Part shown: in pieces, positions 12,967 to 27,503 of the stretch | How positions within the stretch are numbered: position 1 is the stretch's first letter | Layout: every line of letters starts with the position of its first letter | NCBI GenBank assembly: GCA_037042915.1 | Contig: CM073195.1 | Coordinates: forward strand, 744,001-808,000 | Direction of reading: 5' to 3' | DNA: 64,000 nucleotides | Source: Auricularia sp. M13 | Taxonomy: Eukaryota; Basidiomycota; Agaricomycetes; Auriculariales; Auriculariaceae | Translations under genes and position numbers: made by a program | Notes under the pieces: generated by a model | Seen by the model: the letters and a program-made list of their open reading frames with translations, nothing else | Told to the model about the DNA's origin: nothing | Databases searched by the model: none

Positions 12967-15015
12967 ATGGCGAGCATAGTACTCGAGTCGCGGCGGGTCG
13001 TACCGCACACGCAGATGTACTGCACCCAGTGCAAGACTCACATCGAGTTCGTCGTCCCGCAGTCTGCGGTCGGCACGCTGCAGGTGCGGTGCTGCAACTG
13101 CGGCACCGTTCAGCCAGCGCCGGGCTCGTCCAGCGCCGCGGCGGGCCAGCAGTCGAAGCCTGGGCGTAAAGGAAGGAAGATTGGGACGCAGGTGCGTTTT
13201 GTGGGCCAGCTGCAGATGCTCGACTGACGTTATGGCGTTTGTGCTTAGGAACGGCCGCTTGAGACCGGGTGCGCTCGTCTTGCCTGCTCCGTCTTCGCAA
13301 CTTACTGAGGACATCTTGCAGTTATTATGATCTCTTGGGCGTATGTCTGCCATATATTTCCAATTACAAGAGTCAGGACTAAGCAATCGGATTGCAGGTG
13401 CCTGTGAACGCGACGACGGACGACGTCAAGAAGGCGTACCGCCGACTGGCCATCAAGTTCCATCCAGACAAGAACAGGGACGACCCGGAAGCAGAGGAGA
13501 AGGCACGTTGTTCTACCCTCCAAACGCCAGTATAATGACTTTGGATTATCATCGCAGTTCAAGCTGATTGCGATCGCATACCAAGTGCGCACATGCAACC
13601 TCCCTCGCGTTCGCATTGCGTCTGACGTGGGCCGTGCAACAGACTCTCAGTGACCCTGAGCTGCGTAGAAAGTACAACGAGGTGCGCACGCAAAGCTCTG
13701 CGCCAGCACACACTCGCTCATGCGCAGGGACGCAGTTTGGCCCCAAGGAGAGCGCGCCCGAAGGCGGCTTCGTCGATCCCGAGGAGGTATTCGGCGCCAT
13801 TTTTGGCGGCGAGCGATTCGTGCCTATCATCGGCCACATATCGCTCGCGCGCGACATGAAAGCGGCGTTGCAAGAGGCGGACGAAGACGAGGACGACCAT
13901 TCGACTGCTATCTCCGGCGCCAATGGGCCGCAATCTCCCAGGTTAGGCAAAGATGGGAAGCCACAGATATCACCTGAAGAGAAGGCACGAAAGGACGAGA
14001 AGGCGCGCGCTGCCGCTGCTGAGGTGCGCTTGCCCGCGATGCGCACACGCACGCACACACCTGCTTATGCATCGTGTCCTATAGCGCGCAAAACATAGAG
14101 AAGAGCGTGTATCGCAATTAGGTGCGCGAGATTTACTCCAGCACAATGTGCGCTTACCATTGTTATAGTGGAGAACCTGGACCGCAAGCTGAGCATATAT
14201 ACGGAGTCGGCAAGTGGCTTTGAGGATCGAGAGGTCACCGAAAGCTGGAGGAAGATATGTCAGTTGGAAGCAGAGTGAGTTGTTCATTTGTTAATTGTCC
14301 AGTGTTCACCCACCCAACCTTCCCTTCAGAGAGCTCAAGCGCGAGTCGTACGGCGTTGAGCTACTGCACGCTATCGGCTTTGTCTACACGCAGAAGGCCA
14401 AGCACTTCCTCGCGTCGAATCAGTCGTTTATGGGCGTTGGCGGGTGGTTGCACAACGTGCAAGGCAAATACCATGTCTTCAGCGAAACGTGAGTGCGGGA
14501 TCACATTGCACCCGAGGATATGCGCTTATAACCATCATGGGAGGCAGTGTGTCGACATTACGGTCTGCCATGGAGGTCAAGGCTGTGTTTGACCAGATCG
14601 CTGCTGCCGAGAAGTCGGGCGCGACACCTGAGGAGAGGAAGAAATTGGAGGAACAAGCAGCTGAGAAGGTATGACGACGCGCCTCGGTCATGGCGTCCAT
14701 CTGACGGTTTGTAACATTACAATCAGGGATTGCAAGCGCTGTTCAAGGTACGTGCTGCACGTCCGGGTGCACAAGTTGGGCACTGATGGGCATTCGCAGG
14801 GCACGAAGCTCGAGATTGAGTCGATATTGCGGGAGACTTGCGACCGGATACTCGAGCAGCCTGGCGTACCGCCCCACAAGCTCAAGCTGCGGGCGCAAGC
14901 GCTGCAGATCCTGGGCGAGGCGTACGCGGGGGTGCGCAAAGAGGGCGGTGACCTGGATGACGAGTACGTCCGGATCGACACGCGCACATCCAAGGAGCGC
15001 GAGGGACGCTCGTGA
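12967..15015 (+). CDS. DnaJ (Hsp40) protein with C-terminal DnaJ-X domain
   Basis: Resembles the fungal Caj1/Djp1 group: an Hsp70 co-chaperone in which the J domain stimulates Hsp70 and the X domain forms the C-terminal half. A two-CxxC leader (CTQC and CCNCG, about 13024-13110) precedes the J domain ([20 protein letters not shown], with FHPDKNRDD giving the HPD triad near 13465). An acidic linker follows, then the X domain ([48 protein letters not shown]). About seven introns are needed. An acceptor at about 14083 restores the phrase [19 protein letters not shown]. It ends [11 protein letters not shown]. The cysteine-rich leader in front of the J domain is notable, because Djp1 itself starts close to its J domain. 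Confidence 0.88.
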
Positions 15016-15254
15016 GCAGCCTGTACTGTAGACAGCGTCCGAGATAGCATAGACAGTGTGTAGTTCTTGGACGATCGGCTGGCGGGCGCCATGCCTCTGG
15101 GCGACATGCGGAGCAGACAGACGCTTACCGGGCTCTTGGCGGCCCGACCGAAAGGCGCCGAAGACATGGGGACAGGCGTTTCCGGTGCCGGCTTTCAGGC
15201 TCAGCTCAGCTCGTTTCCCCGGAACACCCCCCGTCGCCGCCAGCGCGCCCTGCA

Positions 15255-17415
15255 ATGTCGGACAACAGAGACTACAGCGACTACCAGCTCGTCATCCTCC
15301 AGGAGCCCAAGCAGGTGCGCTCCGGCGGGCCCCTCCCCGCGGCCATCGTCACTGATCACTGCCCCCGCCAGGCCCGGATGTGCGGCGTGGGCGGAAAGGG
15401 TGAGTTCTGGGTGCATGCTGGGCGGTAGCCGCCGGCGCTGAGGCGTGTACAGCGGACAGACGGCCGATAGACCCTCCGCCGGTCGTGCATCTCATCGTCA
15501 ACGAGGACTCGTCGCAGCAGCACGACGGCTACTTCTCGCCGCAATCGTACCTCCAAAACCCGTATTTCCTCATGGTCGCCTCGCTCACGCCGCCGGACCG
15601 CGACGAGGAGCTGCATCACCTCAAGGACGGCAAGACCGTGGCCACCACGGGCTCGACCGTCTCCAGCCTGTATCCGATGAAGCTCGCCGACGGCCAGGAC
15701 GGCGCCATCTTCGTCTTCCCAGACCTCAGCGTCCGCACAGAGGGCAGCTACAGACTCAAATTTACGCTGTACGAGATGGTCGGGTGCGTGCGGCGTGGCG
15801 TGTGCGGCCGAGAGGCTGAACCGCGTCTTCCAGGAACGAGCTCCACTACTGCAAGCAGGTCTCTACGCGTCCGTTTTACGTGTATTCGGCGAAGAAGTTT
15901 CCTGGCATGGAAGGTCTGTAGCCCAGCCTCCTGGCGATCTTGCCAGTCTGACCCTTTGCGCCAGAATCCACGCCGCTCTCGTGCATGCTGGCAGACCAGG
16001 GCATCAAGATTCGGATAAGAAAAGACGTGCGCGGGCGCAGGAATAACATGCCATTAATCACCCAGGTCGAGCCCCTGCCCGACGACGAGGACGACGAGGA
16101 CGACCCAAACGACGGCAATCCGCCGCGCAAGCGCAAGGCGGTGTCCACGTTGCAGCGCGAGGCAGAAGCCGCCGCGGCCGCTGCTGCTGCAGCCGGACCA
16201 GAGACACGCAACAAGCGCAGGCGCACAGATACAAATGGCAATTCTGCGCCAGAGACCATCGAGGACGACACGCCCCAGGACAGCAATAATCAGAACGGCG
16301 CTTCTGGAACCAATTCAGCGCCTGCGAGTAACGGCGCTCAGCGTCCGCCCGTGCCACCTCCCGTTCCGCCGGTACCTGCTCCATTTGACTACGCCGCTCA
16401 GTACGGTTTTGGCATGCCACCTGGCCCTCCGATGCCGTCGATGCAAATGCAGCCTCCGCAGCACTACGGCTACCCTGCCTCGCACTGGGGTGCGCCTCCC
16501 CCGGGTCCGCCAGGCTCAGAGATGTACCCGGGCTATCCTCCCAGACCCGATTATCCGTTCCCTCAGCGCCCTCCGATGCCACACGCCGCTTCCAGCGGGC
16601 ATTATCCCATGCCCCCGCATCCATACGCGCAGCCCTATCCCTATCCTCCCTACGGCAACGGGTACTATGGTCCAGGTCCCGGCATGCCGCCCATGCCTGG
16701 AATCCAGCCTGTCCCCACGCCTCCCAATGTAAACGGTCAGACCGGTGGGACGCCTGGCGACGGAACTGCGCCTGCGACAAATGGAGCGCCTCAACACCAG
16801 CAACAGCAGCAGCAACAACAGCAGCAACAACAACAGCAACAACAGCAGCAGCAGCAGCAACAACAACAACAGCAGCAGCAGCAGCAGCCACCGCAGCAGC
16901 CACCTGCCATGCCAAACGGTGCCCCTGGTTATGACTATTCGCGTGGGTTTCCCAAGCCGCCAACCGCGGGACCATACCCAGGGTACGGCGCTCCGCCGTA
17001 CGGTCAGCCACCATACGACCCGTACTATGCGTTCGCACATCCCGCGTTTGGCATGCACGCAGCGTGGGGTATGCCACCTTACGGCCGCCCCCCGTCGCCC
17101 AACAGCGCTGCTGCTGCCGCTGCCGCCGCTGCCGCCGCCGCACAGGCGGTGCAGGCGCAGGCGCAGCCGGATGGCATGCAAAACCACCAGCAGCCTCAGC
17201 AGCAAGCGCCGTTTGTTAACGGAAACACCAATGGCAATGGCAATGCTGCGGAGCAACCGCGTCCGCCGCTGAGCAATACAGGCGAGAGCCGCGAGCGTAT
17301 CCAACTTGCACCGCTGCGCGACATCACAACGAGTGGCCGCGACGCGGATGCCAACGACCGGGCGAAGAAGAATCCGCTCAACATCGGCTCGCTCATTGAG
17401 CCATCGTCGACATGA
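15255..17415 (+). CDS. Velvet-domain transcription regulator (VosA/VelB-like) with polyQ tail
   Basis: A fungal velvet factor; family members are NF-kB-fold DNA-binding proteins that control sexual development, spores and secondary metabolism. The velvet domain spans exons 1-5 (15255-16050): YQLVILQEPKQARMCGVGG, ADRRPIDPPPVVHLIV, TEGSYRLKFTLYEM and FPGMEESTPLSCMLADQG, in the usual order and closest by eye to VosA. Four introns of 45-60 bp interrupt it. The second half is one exon of low complexity: a basic nuclear-localisation-like cluster (RKRK, KRRR), long Pro/Gly/Tyr-rich stretches, a run of about 30 glutamines (16800-16890) and a polyalanine run near 17105. It ends with RIQLAPLRDI and IGSLIEPSST. 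The tail is much longer than in typical VelB. No frame problem was seen. Confidence 0.92.
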
Positions 17416-17651
17416 AATGTTGCTGACATGAAACGTTGCTGATAATTTTTTCGAGGACGACGACTCTGGGGAGATTGGGAAGAACTTGATCCTGCACGCT
17501 TGGCAAGCCAAAAAGAGCTGTGACCGACTCATTTCTGTACTATAGTAGACATGGCTGCGTTTTGCTGAGGATTGCGCGTTCCATGCAAGTTGTTGTACAT
17601 TCCATTTCTCCCAACGAAACGGTGTATACACCTCTCTATCTGACTCTAAGG

Positions 17652-18665
17652 TCATGGTGTGCGCGACAGTACGGAATATCCGAGCTTTTCTACTTCCTCC
17701 TGGACGATGCGAGTCAACTGAATGCGACGCCGGACTTGGTCCTCGTGCTCCTTGCCCTGGGATTGCACCGGCAATGGGTGCTGAGCACGCCAGGGAATCA
17801 GGACGTCGTCCAGCCGTTTTGTCAGCGGCGCGGGGTCGCCGAAGGTGATGGTGATGTTCTTTCGTATTCGGGGCAGGAAGCGGGGGAAGGACCGATTCTC
17901 GGGCATGACTTGGTCGAAACCGGTAAGCCACATGGGGATGACGACTGGCGTCCGCTGTGTGTCCATGAGCATCCGGCCTCTGCGGGTGAGCGTGAGTTCG
18001 ACGAAGAGACTTCTCGGCGAGTAAGGACGCGACAACGCACAGTCCCCATTTGAAGCGCAAGAGCTGGGCCTGCGCGCTAAGGATCTGGTTCACTTTGCCC
18101 TCGGGGAAGAGATGATCTGCGCGTGCGCATGGGGGTCAATGAGATGACATGCTGCAGGGGAGACGGTGTCTACGGACCCAGTCGCCGCGGTCGAGCTGCT
18201 TGACGGCGGTGTCGATGGCCGCCTGCCAGATGCCGCTCCCACGGAACGTCTCGACGACCTGGCCGCTGCGGAAGAAGGCGGACAGGATGGGCCGCGTGAA
18301 CATGATGTCCGAGGCGCCGAGCGTCCAGCGCATCTTGCGCGAGTCCAAGTACGAGCTGGCGGGCAGAATTCCCCACGTTAACGGGTCATCGAGCCTGGAA
18401 GCCGTCAGAGACAGGCGCAGGGTCGCTGGTGGGCTCACACCGAAATGTGGTTTGAGACTGCCAGCAGGGACGGAGGTGAGCGAGCTGATTCAGGAGATGC
18501 ACGTGCGGCACGAGACACACCAGTCAAAACACCTCGATTGGTTCTACGCTCCTCTTCTAATGCCTGGAGAAGTATGGGAAGGCCGGTGACCGTGACGGAC
18601 TTGCATGCTAGACGCAGAAATGCTTTGCAGGAAAGGCCAACGGCGACCGAAACCAAGCGTTGCAT
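17652..18665 (-). CDS. TAZ1: Tafazzin-like lysophospholipid acyltransferase
   Basis: Mitochondrial cardiolipin-remodelling transacylase family (PlsC fold). The acyltransferase HX4D motif is present as NHISVLDD, assembled across a 44-bp intron near 18390-18435. WTLGASDIMFTRP, ETFRGSGIWQ, FPEGKVNQ, LLRFKWGLGRM and VVIPMWLTGFDQVMPENRSF follow in the family order. The start MQRLVSVAVGLSCKAFL gives a normal-looking N-terminus. The gene is about 280 residues after splicing. The junction between DWV and FPEGKVNQ (about 18130-18175) does not keep frame with any standard splice pair I tried, so one base may be wrong there. It converges on the velvet gene, with 236 bp between the stop codons. Confidence 0.9.
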
Positions 18666-18964
18666 TGTGCGGAGTTTGATAGCGCGTTGGCCGCTTTATT
18701 TTTCAGATTGAGTTTCCTTTCACCACCTACAGTCATCGACTAGAGTCTTGAAATGGCCCACACTGTATATCCACACTAAAGAGTGTATTTCGCGAACCTA
18801 TCCAAACCAGAACAGTAAGGAACGACGAGACCGCGGACCGCCACGGTGACTAGACACACGATGACATATAAGAGCAGAGAGGATACTCAAACGAGAGGGA
18901 TGGAGGACGACGATAACAAGAACCAATGTACGATAAAGGCAAGGGCAAGCAAGGCACAGGGCAT

Positions 18965-20334
18965 CTAACGGCGCTGAGTGCCGCGGCCGTAACCGACCTG
19001 GAGGTTGTCGAGCTCGGCCTCGAGCTGCTTGACGGCGCTGTGGGCGAGCTCGAGGTCCTTGTTGAGACGGTCGCGCTCTGCGATAAGCTACAAAAAGTCG
19101 TCAATCTCACTGTCGTTTTGCAAACGGGAGAAGGCAAACGTACGTGCTGCTCCCATTGGCGGAAGCGGGCCTCCTCGGACTTGACCTGCTCGGTGAAGCG
19201 GCGGCGGAGGCCTCCTCCTCCTCCTTGAACTTGGGGTTGTCGAGCTTCTTGACCTTGGGCTCGCCGAACTTGCGGGTCTCCATCTGGGCGAGGCGGTAGT
19301 TCTCGTAGTGCGACTCCTCGGTGGTGGAGATGAGGTCGAGCATGTGGGTGCGGATGATGAGCGAGCGCAGCTTGCGGAAGTCGCAGTGGTTCTCGTTCTC
19401 GACCTCGGCGACGCCCCAGAGGTACTGGCGGCCCTTGACGGTGCGGCCGTCGGCGGTGGTGACGTCCTCGGTCGAGCCGATGATGGAGAACGGCATGGCG
19501 TCCGCGAGCAGGCGGGCATGCTCGGCGCTCTGCGCGTCCTCTGGGTCGATGGGCGGCTGGTAGATGCGGATGTTCTGGGCGGCGATGACGGCGCGGATGC
19601 GCTGCTTGAAGCCCTGGAGGTCGTTCTGGGTGAGCGTGTCGGCCTTGGCGATGACGGGGATGAGGTTGACGCGCGTGCCGAGGCGCTTCATGATCTCGAT
19701 GTCGAGCGGCTTGAGCGTGTGGCCAGTCGCGCGGATGAAGTACAGGCAAGCGTGCACGCGCAAGTCCGTCTTCTCGCTGCGGTGCGGCTGCTGCTCCTGG
19801 CGCATGTACGTCTCGTGCTGGTCGTCAATGAAGTCGATGATGGGCGCCCAGCTGTCGCGGTTGTTGACGTAGTCGCCGAAGCCAGGCGTGTCGATGACTG
19901 TCAGCTTGACCTTGAACGCCTTTTCCTCGAGCTCGGCCTTGATGATTTCGACCTGCGCGCGAGGGTCAGCTGCAGCCCCCATGCTGCACAACCGCATACA
20001 CACCTCAGTGAGCTTGTCGAGCTGCTTCACATGGCGTTTCGAGTAGTTTTTGGGCGGCGAGAGCTCGGTGCTGAACAGCGTGTTGATCAAAGTCGTCTTG
20101 CCCAGCCCAGACTCGCCTGACGCCAAAATTCTCAGCCAGACACACAAGCGCCAGCATCTGCGCACTCACCGACAACCATGATGGTGAAGTGCGCGCCGCG
20201 CTTTGCAACAATTTTGTGCCTCTGCAAGCAGACTGTTGAGCGAACGCGCAACATTTCGCAGAGAGCATAGCGCGACGCACCTGGTTGGGCAGGTTGGCAA
20301 TGCCAATTCCTCCAGCTCCTGCGGGTGCGGCCAT
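18965..20334 (-). CDS. CDC12: Septin, Cdc12/AspC type
   Basis: A GTP-binding filament protein of the septin ring at septa and budding sites. It has the short N-terminus of the Cdc12 group (GIANLPNQ then HKIVAKRGAHFTIMV), P-loop GESGLGKTTLINTLF, switch DTPGFGDYVNNRDSW, AKADTLT and the septin-unique region (GRQYLWGVAEVENENHCDF). A C-terminal coiled coil begins KFKEEEEALRRRFTEQVKSE and ends with LNKDLELAHSAVKQLEAEL. Assignment to Cdc12 rather than Cdc3, Cdc10 or Cdc11 rests on these blocks read by eye. Introns fall near the start, after the P-loop exon, and before the last coiled-coil exon. One base appears to be missing near 19207-19212, between EEEEA and LRRRF. Confidence 0.93.
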
Positions 20335-20567
20335 GTCTGCTCAACGGTCTCTACAACGGGCGGCGGCGGCGGGACGGTGTCGTGGGAGGGCTTCGTGGAA
20401 AACCCGACGGTTGCAACGTCGGAGTTTGTCCAGCTCGCTTCTACGCTCCTGTCAACAAATCCGAATCGTGCGTTCGCTTGCCTGGAGCCTTGCGTAGCAC
20501 TGTCACTGAGTCTGGCCGGACCCGCGTTTGCAACGTTCTGTATTACTACTATAGCAGGGAAAAAGAT

Positions 20568-21673
20568 CTACTGCGTCTGGGCACCGTAACCCCTGATCCC
20601 CTCTGCGAACGACCACTCTGTAGGGGCCGACAGCGACTCGAGATTGAGATGCCCTTCCCGGTAATCGTGGCAATTTGGTACTAAGCGGCGTGTCAGTCGA
20701 CGTAAGCAGGCGTGCAGGGAGGCGACTCTACCTTGTTGAGGCTCCGAGCGTCGCGGTAAAAGAGCACCTTCATGCACTCTGCGATGATGCGCTTCGCCTC
20801 CTCCTCCTCAATCTGGTCTTCCCGCCCTTCCACGTACTTGCGCAGTAGTGGCTGGGCGATCATGCTTCCGTAGCCGGTCGCGAGCGTCGTGGCCGAGTAG
20901 GTCGTCCCAAGAAGGTCAACATAGCCGAGGAAACTGGAACACGACCGTTCAGTAACACTCGCGCCGTATGATAGCAGCATGTCCTGTACCTGCGGCCGTT
21001 CTGGTAGCCGCCCACCAGCAGGGAATTCCAGAGCGGGTCGAATTTGGAGCGACGCGCGTACATGACCTGGGAGAGGTACTCGTAGATCTCTCCCGGTCCG
21101 AGCGCGTGCCCATCGTCCTCGCAGAGCTCGTCGATGCTGGAGCGAGCGTAAGAATGCTGCACGTCAGCCAAGAAGACAGGCGCACATGAGGCCCTCGAGC
21201 AGATGGTTTATGTGCTGGAGGTCGCTCATGTCGCCACCGCCGCCAATGACGGTGAAGGCGCCGACCGGCAGGAGACGCTGGACGTCCTTGAAGCGTGCAA
21301 GAGACCCATAAGACGCTGTGGGAATGAATGAGTACCTGCAAAGTTGATGGTTAGGGCCACATACCGAGGTTGTCTGCGGCCATGATGACGCCGTCCTTGT
21401 AACGGAACGCAAGCACGCTCGTGCCCGTCACAATCGGCTGCCTAAAGCCTGCTAAGCTAAAGCCTATTGCGGTGCAGAATACGCATACTGTGTACGCTGG
21501 ACGCCGTCTGCGAACGCGTCTGTCTTGGGCCCGGTCGCGCGTGCAGCGGGTACGTATTGTACAGGTCCACGCTCTCGTTACGCTGCGCATGGGTGCGTAT
21601 TAGCAGGCAGCACGCAGCATACAGCCCGGCGATGACTGACGGGGCGGCCCCAGTTGGTAGGAAAGTGGTCCAT
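20568..21673 (-). CDS. PRE4: 20S proteasome subunit beta-7 (Pre4-like)
   Basis: A structural beta-ring subunit of the 20S proteasome. The start MDHFPTNWGRP matches the Pre4 family start. Conserved blocks are IVTGTSVLAFRYKDGVIMAA, SYGSLARFKDVQRL, GGGGDMSDLQHINHLL, MYARRSKFDPLWNSLLVGG, LGTTYSATTLATGYGSM, ECMKVLFYRDARSLNK and the end WSFAEGIRGYGAQTQ. Five or more short introns are needed. The beta-7 subunit is catalytically inactive in known species, and the TGTS segment here lacks the arrangement of an active site. Its start codon lies only 74 bp from the divergent Prp43 start, so the two share one promoter region. Confidence 0.92.
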
Positions 21674-21747
21674 TGTCGAGCGCAAAGAAAGAGACGCGTC
21701 TGCCTCCCGGCGTTTGCCGCCTCGCCGCTCTCTCCTGTCCCGCGACG
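21674..21747. promoter_or_regulatory. 74-bp shared divergent promoter of PRE4 and PRP43
   Basis: The start codons of the proteasome beta-7 gene (-, 21673) and the Prp43 helicase gene (+, 21748) face away from each other with 74 bp between them. Both 5' leaders and any core promoter elements must overlap here or extend into the partner's coding region. No TATA box is visible. An in-frame upstream ATG for Prp43 at 21673 also exists, which would leave no spacer at all. Confidence 0.55.
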
Positions 21748-24531
<2,784 letters not shown>

Positions 24532-24911
24532 GTCAACGGGGGAAGGAGCACGGCTTAGAACCCCTGGCCGCGCGTGGTGTGGCGGACAGCGGTGAGAATT
24601 TAGAGTTGGCGATCATTTGGGAACGGTTGTTTGACTTTTATGCCATACTGTTTGCTTGCGGGTGTGTGCCTGTTTGTTTGTGTAGCATTGCCTGCGCCTG
24701 TCCCGATGCGCTGAAGCGCCTTATCCGCGCGCTGGCAAAGATGTAATGGAGGGCGGCCAGACCGCTGCTAATCATTTGGTCGTGTGTGTCCGCAAGACAG
24801 ACTTGAGCACGAGGATAGCGGTGGCGGAGTAGCGCTGGAATTTTGGCCACAGGACTCGGAACATTGCCACTACGCCGACAACTCATTGGAGTTACTGTAC
24901 GATAGATACAT
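24532..24911. other. Convergent 3' intergenic space
   Basis: 380 bp between the stops of PRP43 (+) and the D-serine dehydratase gene (-). It should hold both 3' untranslated regions and terminators. I see no gene in it. Confidence 0.6.
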
Positions 24912-26475
24912 TCACCAGCCCTTCCAGGGAACCCATACATCCACAACCTCATCTGCTGTGCCTTTGCTTGAGTCGACCACGACATAGTAGGGGAACGCAG
25001 CGGACGTCAAGCACGCGTGCTGGCACCTGATCTTGATGAGGTCGCCAATCTGAAGCGCCGTCTCGCTGCCAGGAATGCGACGTAAAGTGCCATGCTCCTG
25101 GCTGATCCTTTGAAGCTTCCAGCCGACGCCAGGTCCGTCGAGAATCTCGCCATAGCCGCCGCTAGGTCCGGTGTCCCTGCTCATGCCGACCCCGCCGACA
25201 TCGCACATGGCCTCATCTCCTCCGTCATCACTACGCCCCGGGTAATAGGCGATCACTTGTGCCAGAACGTACGGCGCGATCTGCTCTTCTTTGATCATGC
25301 CGGTAGACAGTTGCTGCACAACCGGTGAGACGCAGTTCTGCACAGCTCAGTGGACGTGGGCTCTTACTTGGAGGTCCTTGAAGGGATAGTTGCCTGAGGA
25401 AAAGGGTTCAGCTCCTCGGTCTCCGTAAAAGAGATCATTCTCACCCGCATGCAACTCGATTGTCCCGTTGAGAACGCGCTTGAGAGTCTCTCTCACCTCA
25501 TCAAAGCCGGCAGCGTGCGTAGAGGGTGTGCTTCCCACTGACAGCACAAACGGCGATTGGTGCGCGTTCGGTGTTTTGGCGAGCAGCTGCAGAGCTTCGC
25601 CGGCCGCGTCGTTGACAGCCTGCAGCTCGCTTGACAAATATTTCTGGGCCTCAGCAGTGTTCTTGGAAGCATAAGCGTTTCCAGAGTGGCAATAGAATCC
25701 ATAAACCGAGATGGACGGAGACGAGAGTACCGCGGTCAAAAATTCGGTCATGGCCGGCGTGGATGGAACAATGCCAGAGCGCCTGCACGTACGTCTCAGC
25801 GGGACCGAGGGATGAGTATCGACTCGCGCTTTCACTTACTTCAAGCCGGCGTCGACCTTGACGAACACACTCCAGCGAGCAACGCGCGGATTGGCTGCGT
25901 CAAAAGCTTCGAGCGCCCGAATCTGCGCGATATTGTCGACCATGAGGCGAATTTCGCCGCCAAACGGCCTGACTTCGTCGGCCAATTCAGCGAGGTCGGG
26001 GATTTTGTTGAATCCAACAGGAACGCCGTACAGGATCTGCGACCGTGAGCATCGCACTGAGCGCATTCCGCTCCGTTGCCACTCACGTCCTTGACAGTAC
26101 CATCTTTGCATAGCCCGGAGTTAACAATATGCCAGGCTTCCATGAGAGTGGAAACAACAACAGCGTGTGTCGTATTAGCCGTAGATTTCAACTGCAGAAG
26201 TGTTCCTTCGACAGTCTGAGGATCATTAATCATGGCAGACTATGCTATGCATTCAGATATGGTACCTTGTGAGTCTTGACGTGGGCACGGAAGAGCGCGT
26301 CCCATTTCTTGGCGGTTTCGTGTATGTGTGCGCAATTGGAAGCCACGATGGCCCTGTCGACGACGAACGACGGCGTGGGTAGCTCTGCCAGCTTCTTGCC
26401 CCCATATTGCTTGAGCAGGCTTGCCTTGTCGGGCAGCGCTACGAGTGAGCGCGCGTTGAATTGCGATGCTGCCAT
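24912..26475 (-). CDS. DSD1: D-serine dehydratase (Dsd1-like, PLP and zinc dependent)
   Basis: Converts D-serine to pyruvate and ammonia, a detoxification step in fungi. The fold is an alanine-racemase-like barrel. LPTPSFVVDRA opens the domain and FRAHVKTHK carries the expected pyridoxal-phosphate lysine. KWSVFVKVDAGLKRAG (read here as ARWSVFVKVDAGLKRAG), YGFYCHSGNAYAS, LSVGSTPSTHAAG and ELHAGNYPFKDLQ follow, then the C-terminal barrel with ISQEHGTLR and RCQHACLT, whose His and Cys match the zinc ligands of the family. It ends in DVWVPWKGW, as the yeast enzyme ends DVWLPFQKW. Five or so introns are present, one being the 53-bp intron between ELHAG and NYPF. It is divergent from the PARG gene with 134 bp between starts. 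Confidence 0.92.
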
Positions 26476-26609
26476 CGATGTGTGAGCAAGGGAATACTCG
26501 GAGCTTTGGAATTTATCTCGCCGTGTGGCGAGCTATCCGGACAGCGGCCCGGGCGCCGCACCGGTTGCGCCGGCTAGCACCGATCTGACTCGGACTTTGG
26601 CTTGCAACC

Positions 26610-27503
26610 ATGCGGAAATCAACAGGACAGCGCGACCGTTTGGCCAAAATTGCCGGCGAGACGCTGGCAGCGATTGAGAATGGCAGCTACATGATTGGAG
26701 TCACTGCCTACCGACTCCGCCCAGCTATCAGCTCGCTCCAGGATCAGACCGAATTCGAGGCGCCCTCATCTTCGCTTTCACAGTGGCAGCAGCCCGCGCC
26801 GGATTTTCAGGCAGCTCAGACGCCTACCACACTGGCTATCACCGAGATTTCTACGCTCGTCGCGCTCCGGAAGTTGGCACAGGATCCCGGAGCTACTGTC
26901 GGCGTCCTGAACTTTGCGAGCGCAAAGCATCCCGGCGGAGGCTTCCTGACGGGCGCACAAGCCCAGGAGGAGTCACTCGCACGGTCCAGCACACTATACT
27001 GCTCTCTCAAATGCCCCATCGGCGCTCAATTCTACGCTGTGCACCGTGATGGAGGCTACTACTCTCACGCCATGATTTGGAGCCCTGGCGTCCTATTTTT
27101 TCGGTCTGACGACGGAGCATGGCTTTCGCCCGTGGCTGCGAGCGTTATTACGAGTGCTGCTGTCAACGCTGGAACGGTCAAGCAACGTCTTTCAGACGAT
27201 GCTCTCAACGATGCCGATGACCGGATCGAGGCATGCATGAGGGAGCGCATGGCACGCATTTTGTGTCTCTTCGAGCGCAAGGGATCGACACACCTCGTGC
27301 TGGGTTCTTTCGGTACAGGAGTATTTAGGAATGACGTTGGCACGGTCGCCAAATTGTGGGCTGAGTTCCTTGGGCCCGGTGGGCGGTTCGAGCGCTCTTT
27401 TCGTCACGTGGAGTTCGCAATTCTGGGACGAGAAACATTTGATGTATTCAAGGCGGCTTTCGAACGCCGATGTGGGCAGCTGTGGGCGCATCTGCCGTCC
27501 TGA
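26610..27503 (+). CDS. Microbial-type poly(ADP-ribose) glycohydrolase (PARG) domain protein
   Basis: An intronless 297-residue gene of the TIGR02452/PARG-catalytic family, macrodomain-like enzymes that release ADP-ribose from modified proteins. The diagnostic loop is visible at residues about 105-125: LNFASAKHPGGGFLTGAQAQ followed by EESLARSSTLY, giving the GGG-x(n)-QEE catalytic signature. The N-terminal part (RDRLAKIAGETLAAIENGSY) and the end (LVLGSFGTGVFRND, RHVEFAILG) match the family in order. It shares a 134-bp promoter region with the divergent D-serine dehydratase gene. The absence of introns is unusual compared with its neighbours and is compatible with an old transfer from bacteria, although this family is widespread in fungi. 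Confidence 0.9.
   Translation: MRKSTGQRDRLAKIAGETLAAIENGSYMIGVTAYRLRPAISSLQDQTEFEAPSSSLSQWQQPAPDFQAAQTPTTLAITEISTLVALRKLAQDPGATVGVLNFASAKHPGGGFLTGAQAQEESLARSSTLYCSLKCPIGAQFYAVHRDGGYYSHAMIWSPGVLFFRSDDGAWLSPVAASVITSAAVNAGTVKQRLSDDALNDADDRIEACMRERMARILCLFERKGSTHLVLGSFGTGVFRNDVGTVAKLWAEFLGPGGRFERSFRHVEFAILGRETFDVFKAAFERRCGQLWAHLPS

Noticed and set aside
16058-17143. A 361-codon - strand frame over the same low-complexity region
   Set aside because: Composition mirrors the CAG/CCG repeats of the velvet gene; no motif.
16516-18093. A 525-codon - strand open frame across the velvet gene
   Set aside because: It is mostly the antisense of the polyQ/Pro-rich tail (giving leucine runs) joined to part of the tafazzin coding sequence; low-complexity DNA keeps both strands open.
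19308-20120. A 270-codon + strand frame opposite the septin gene
   Set aside because: Antisense shadow of a GC-rich conserved gene.
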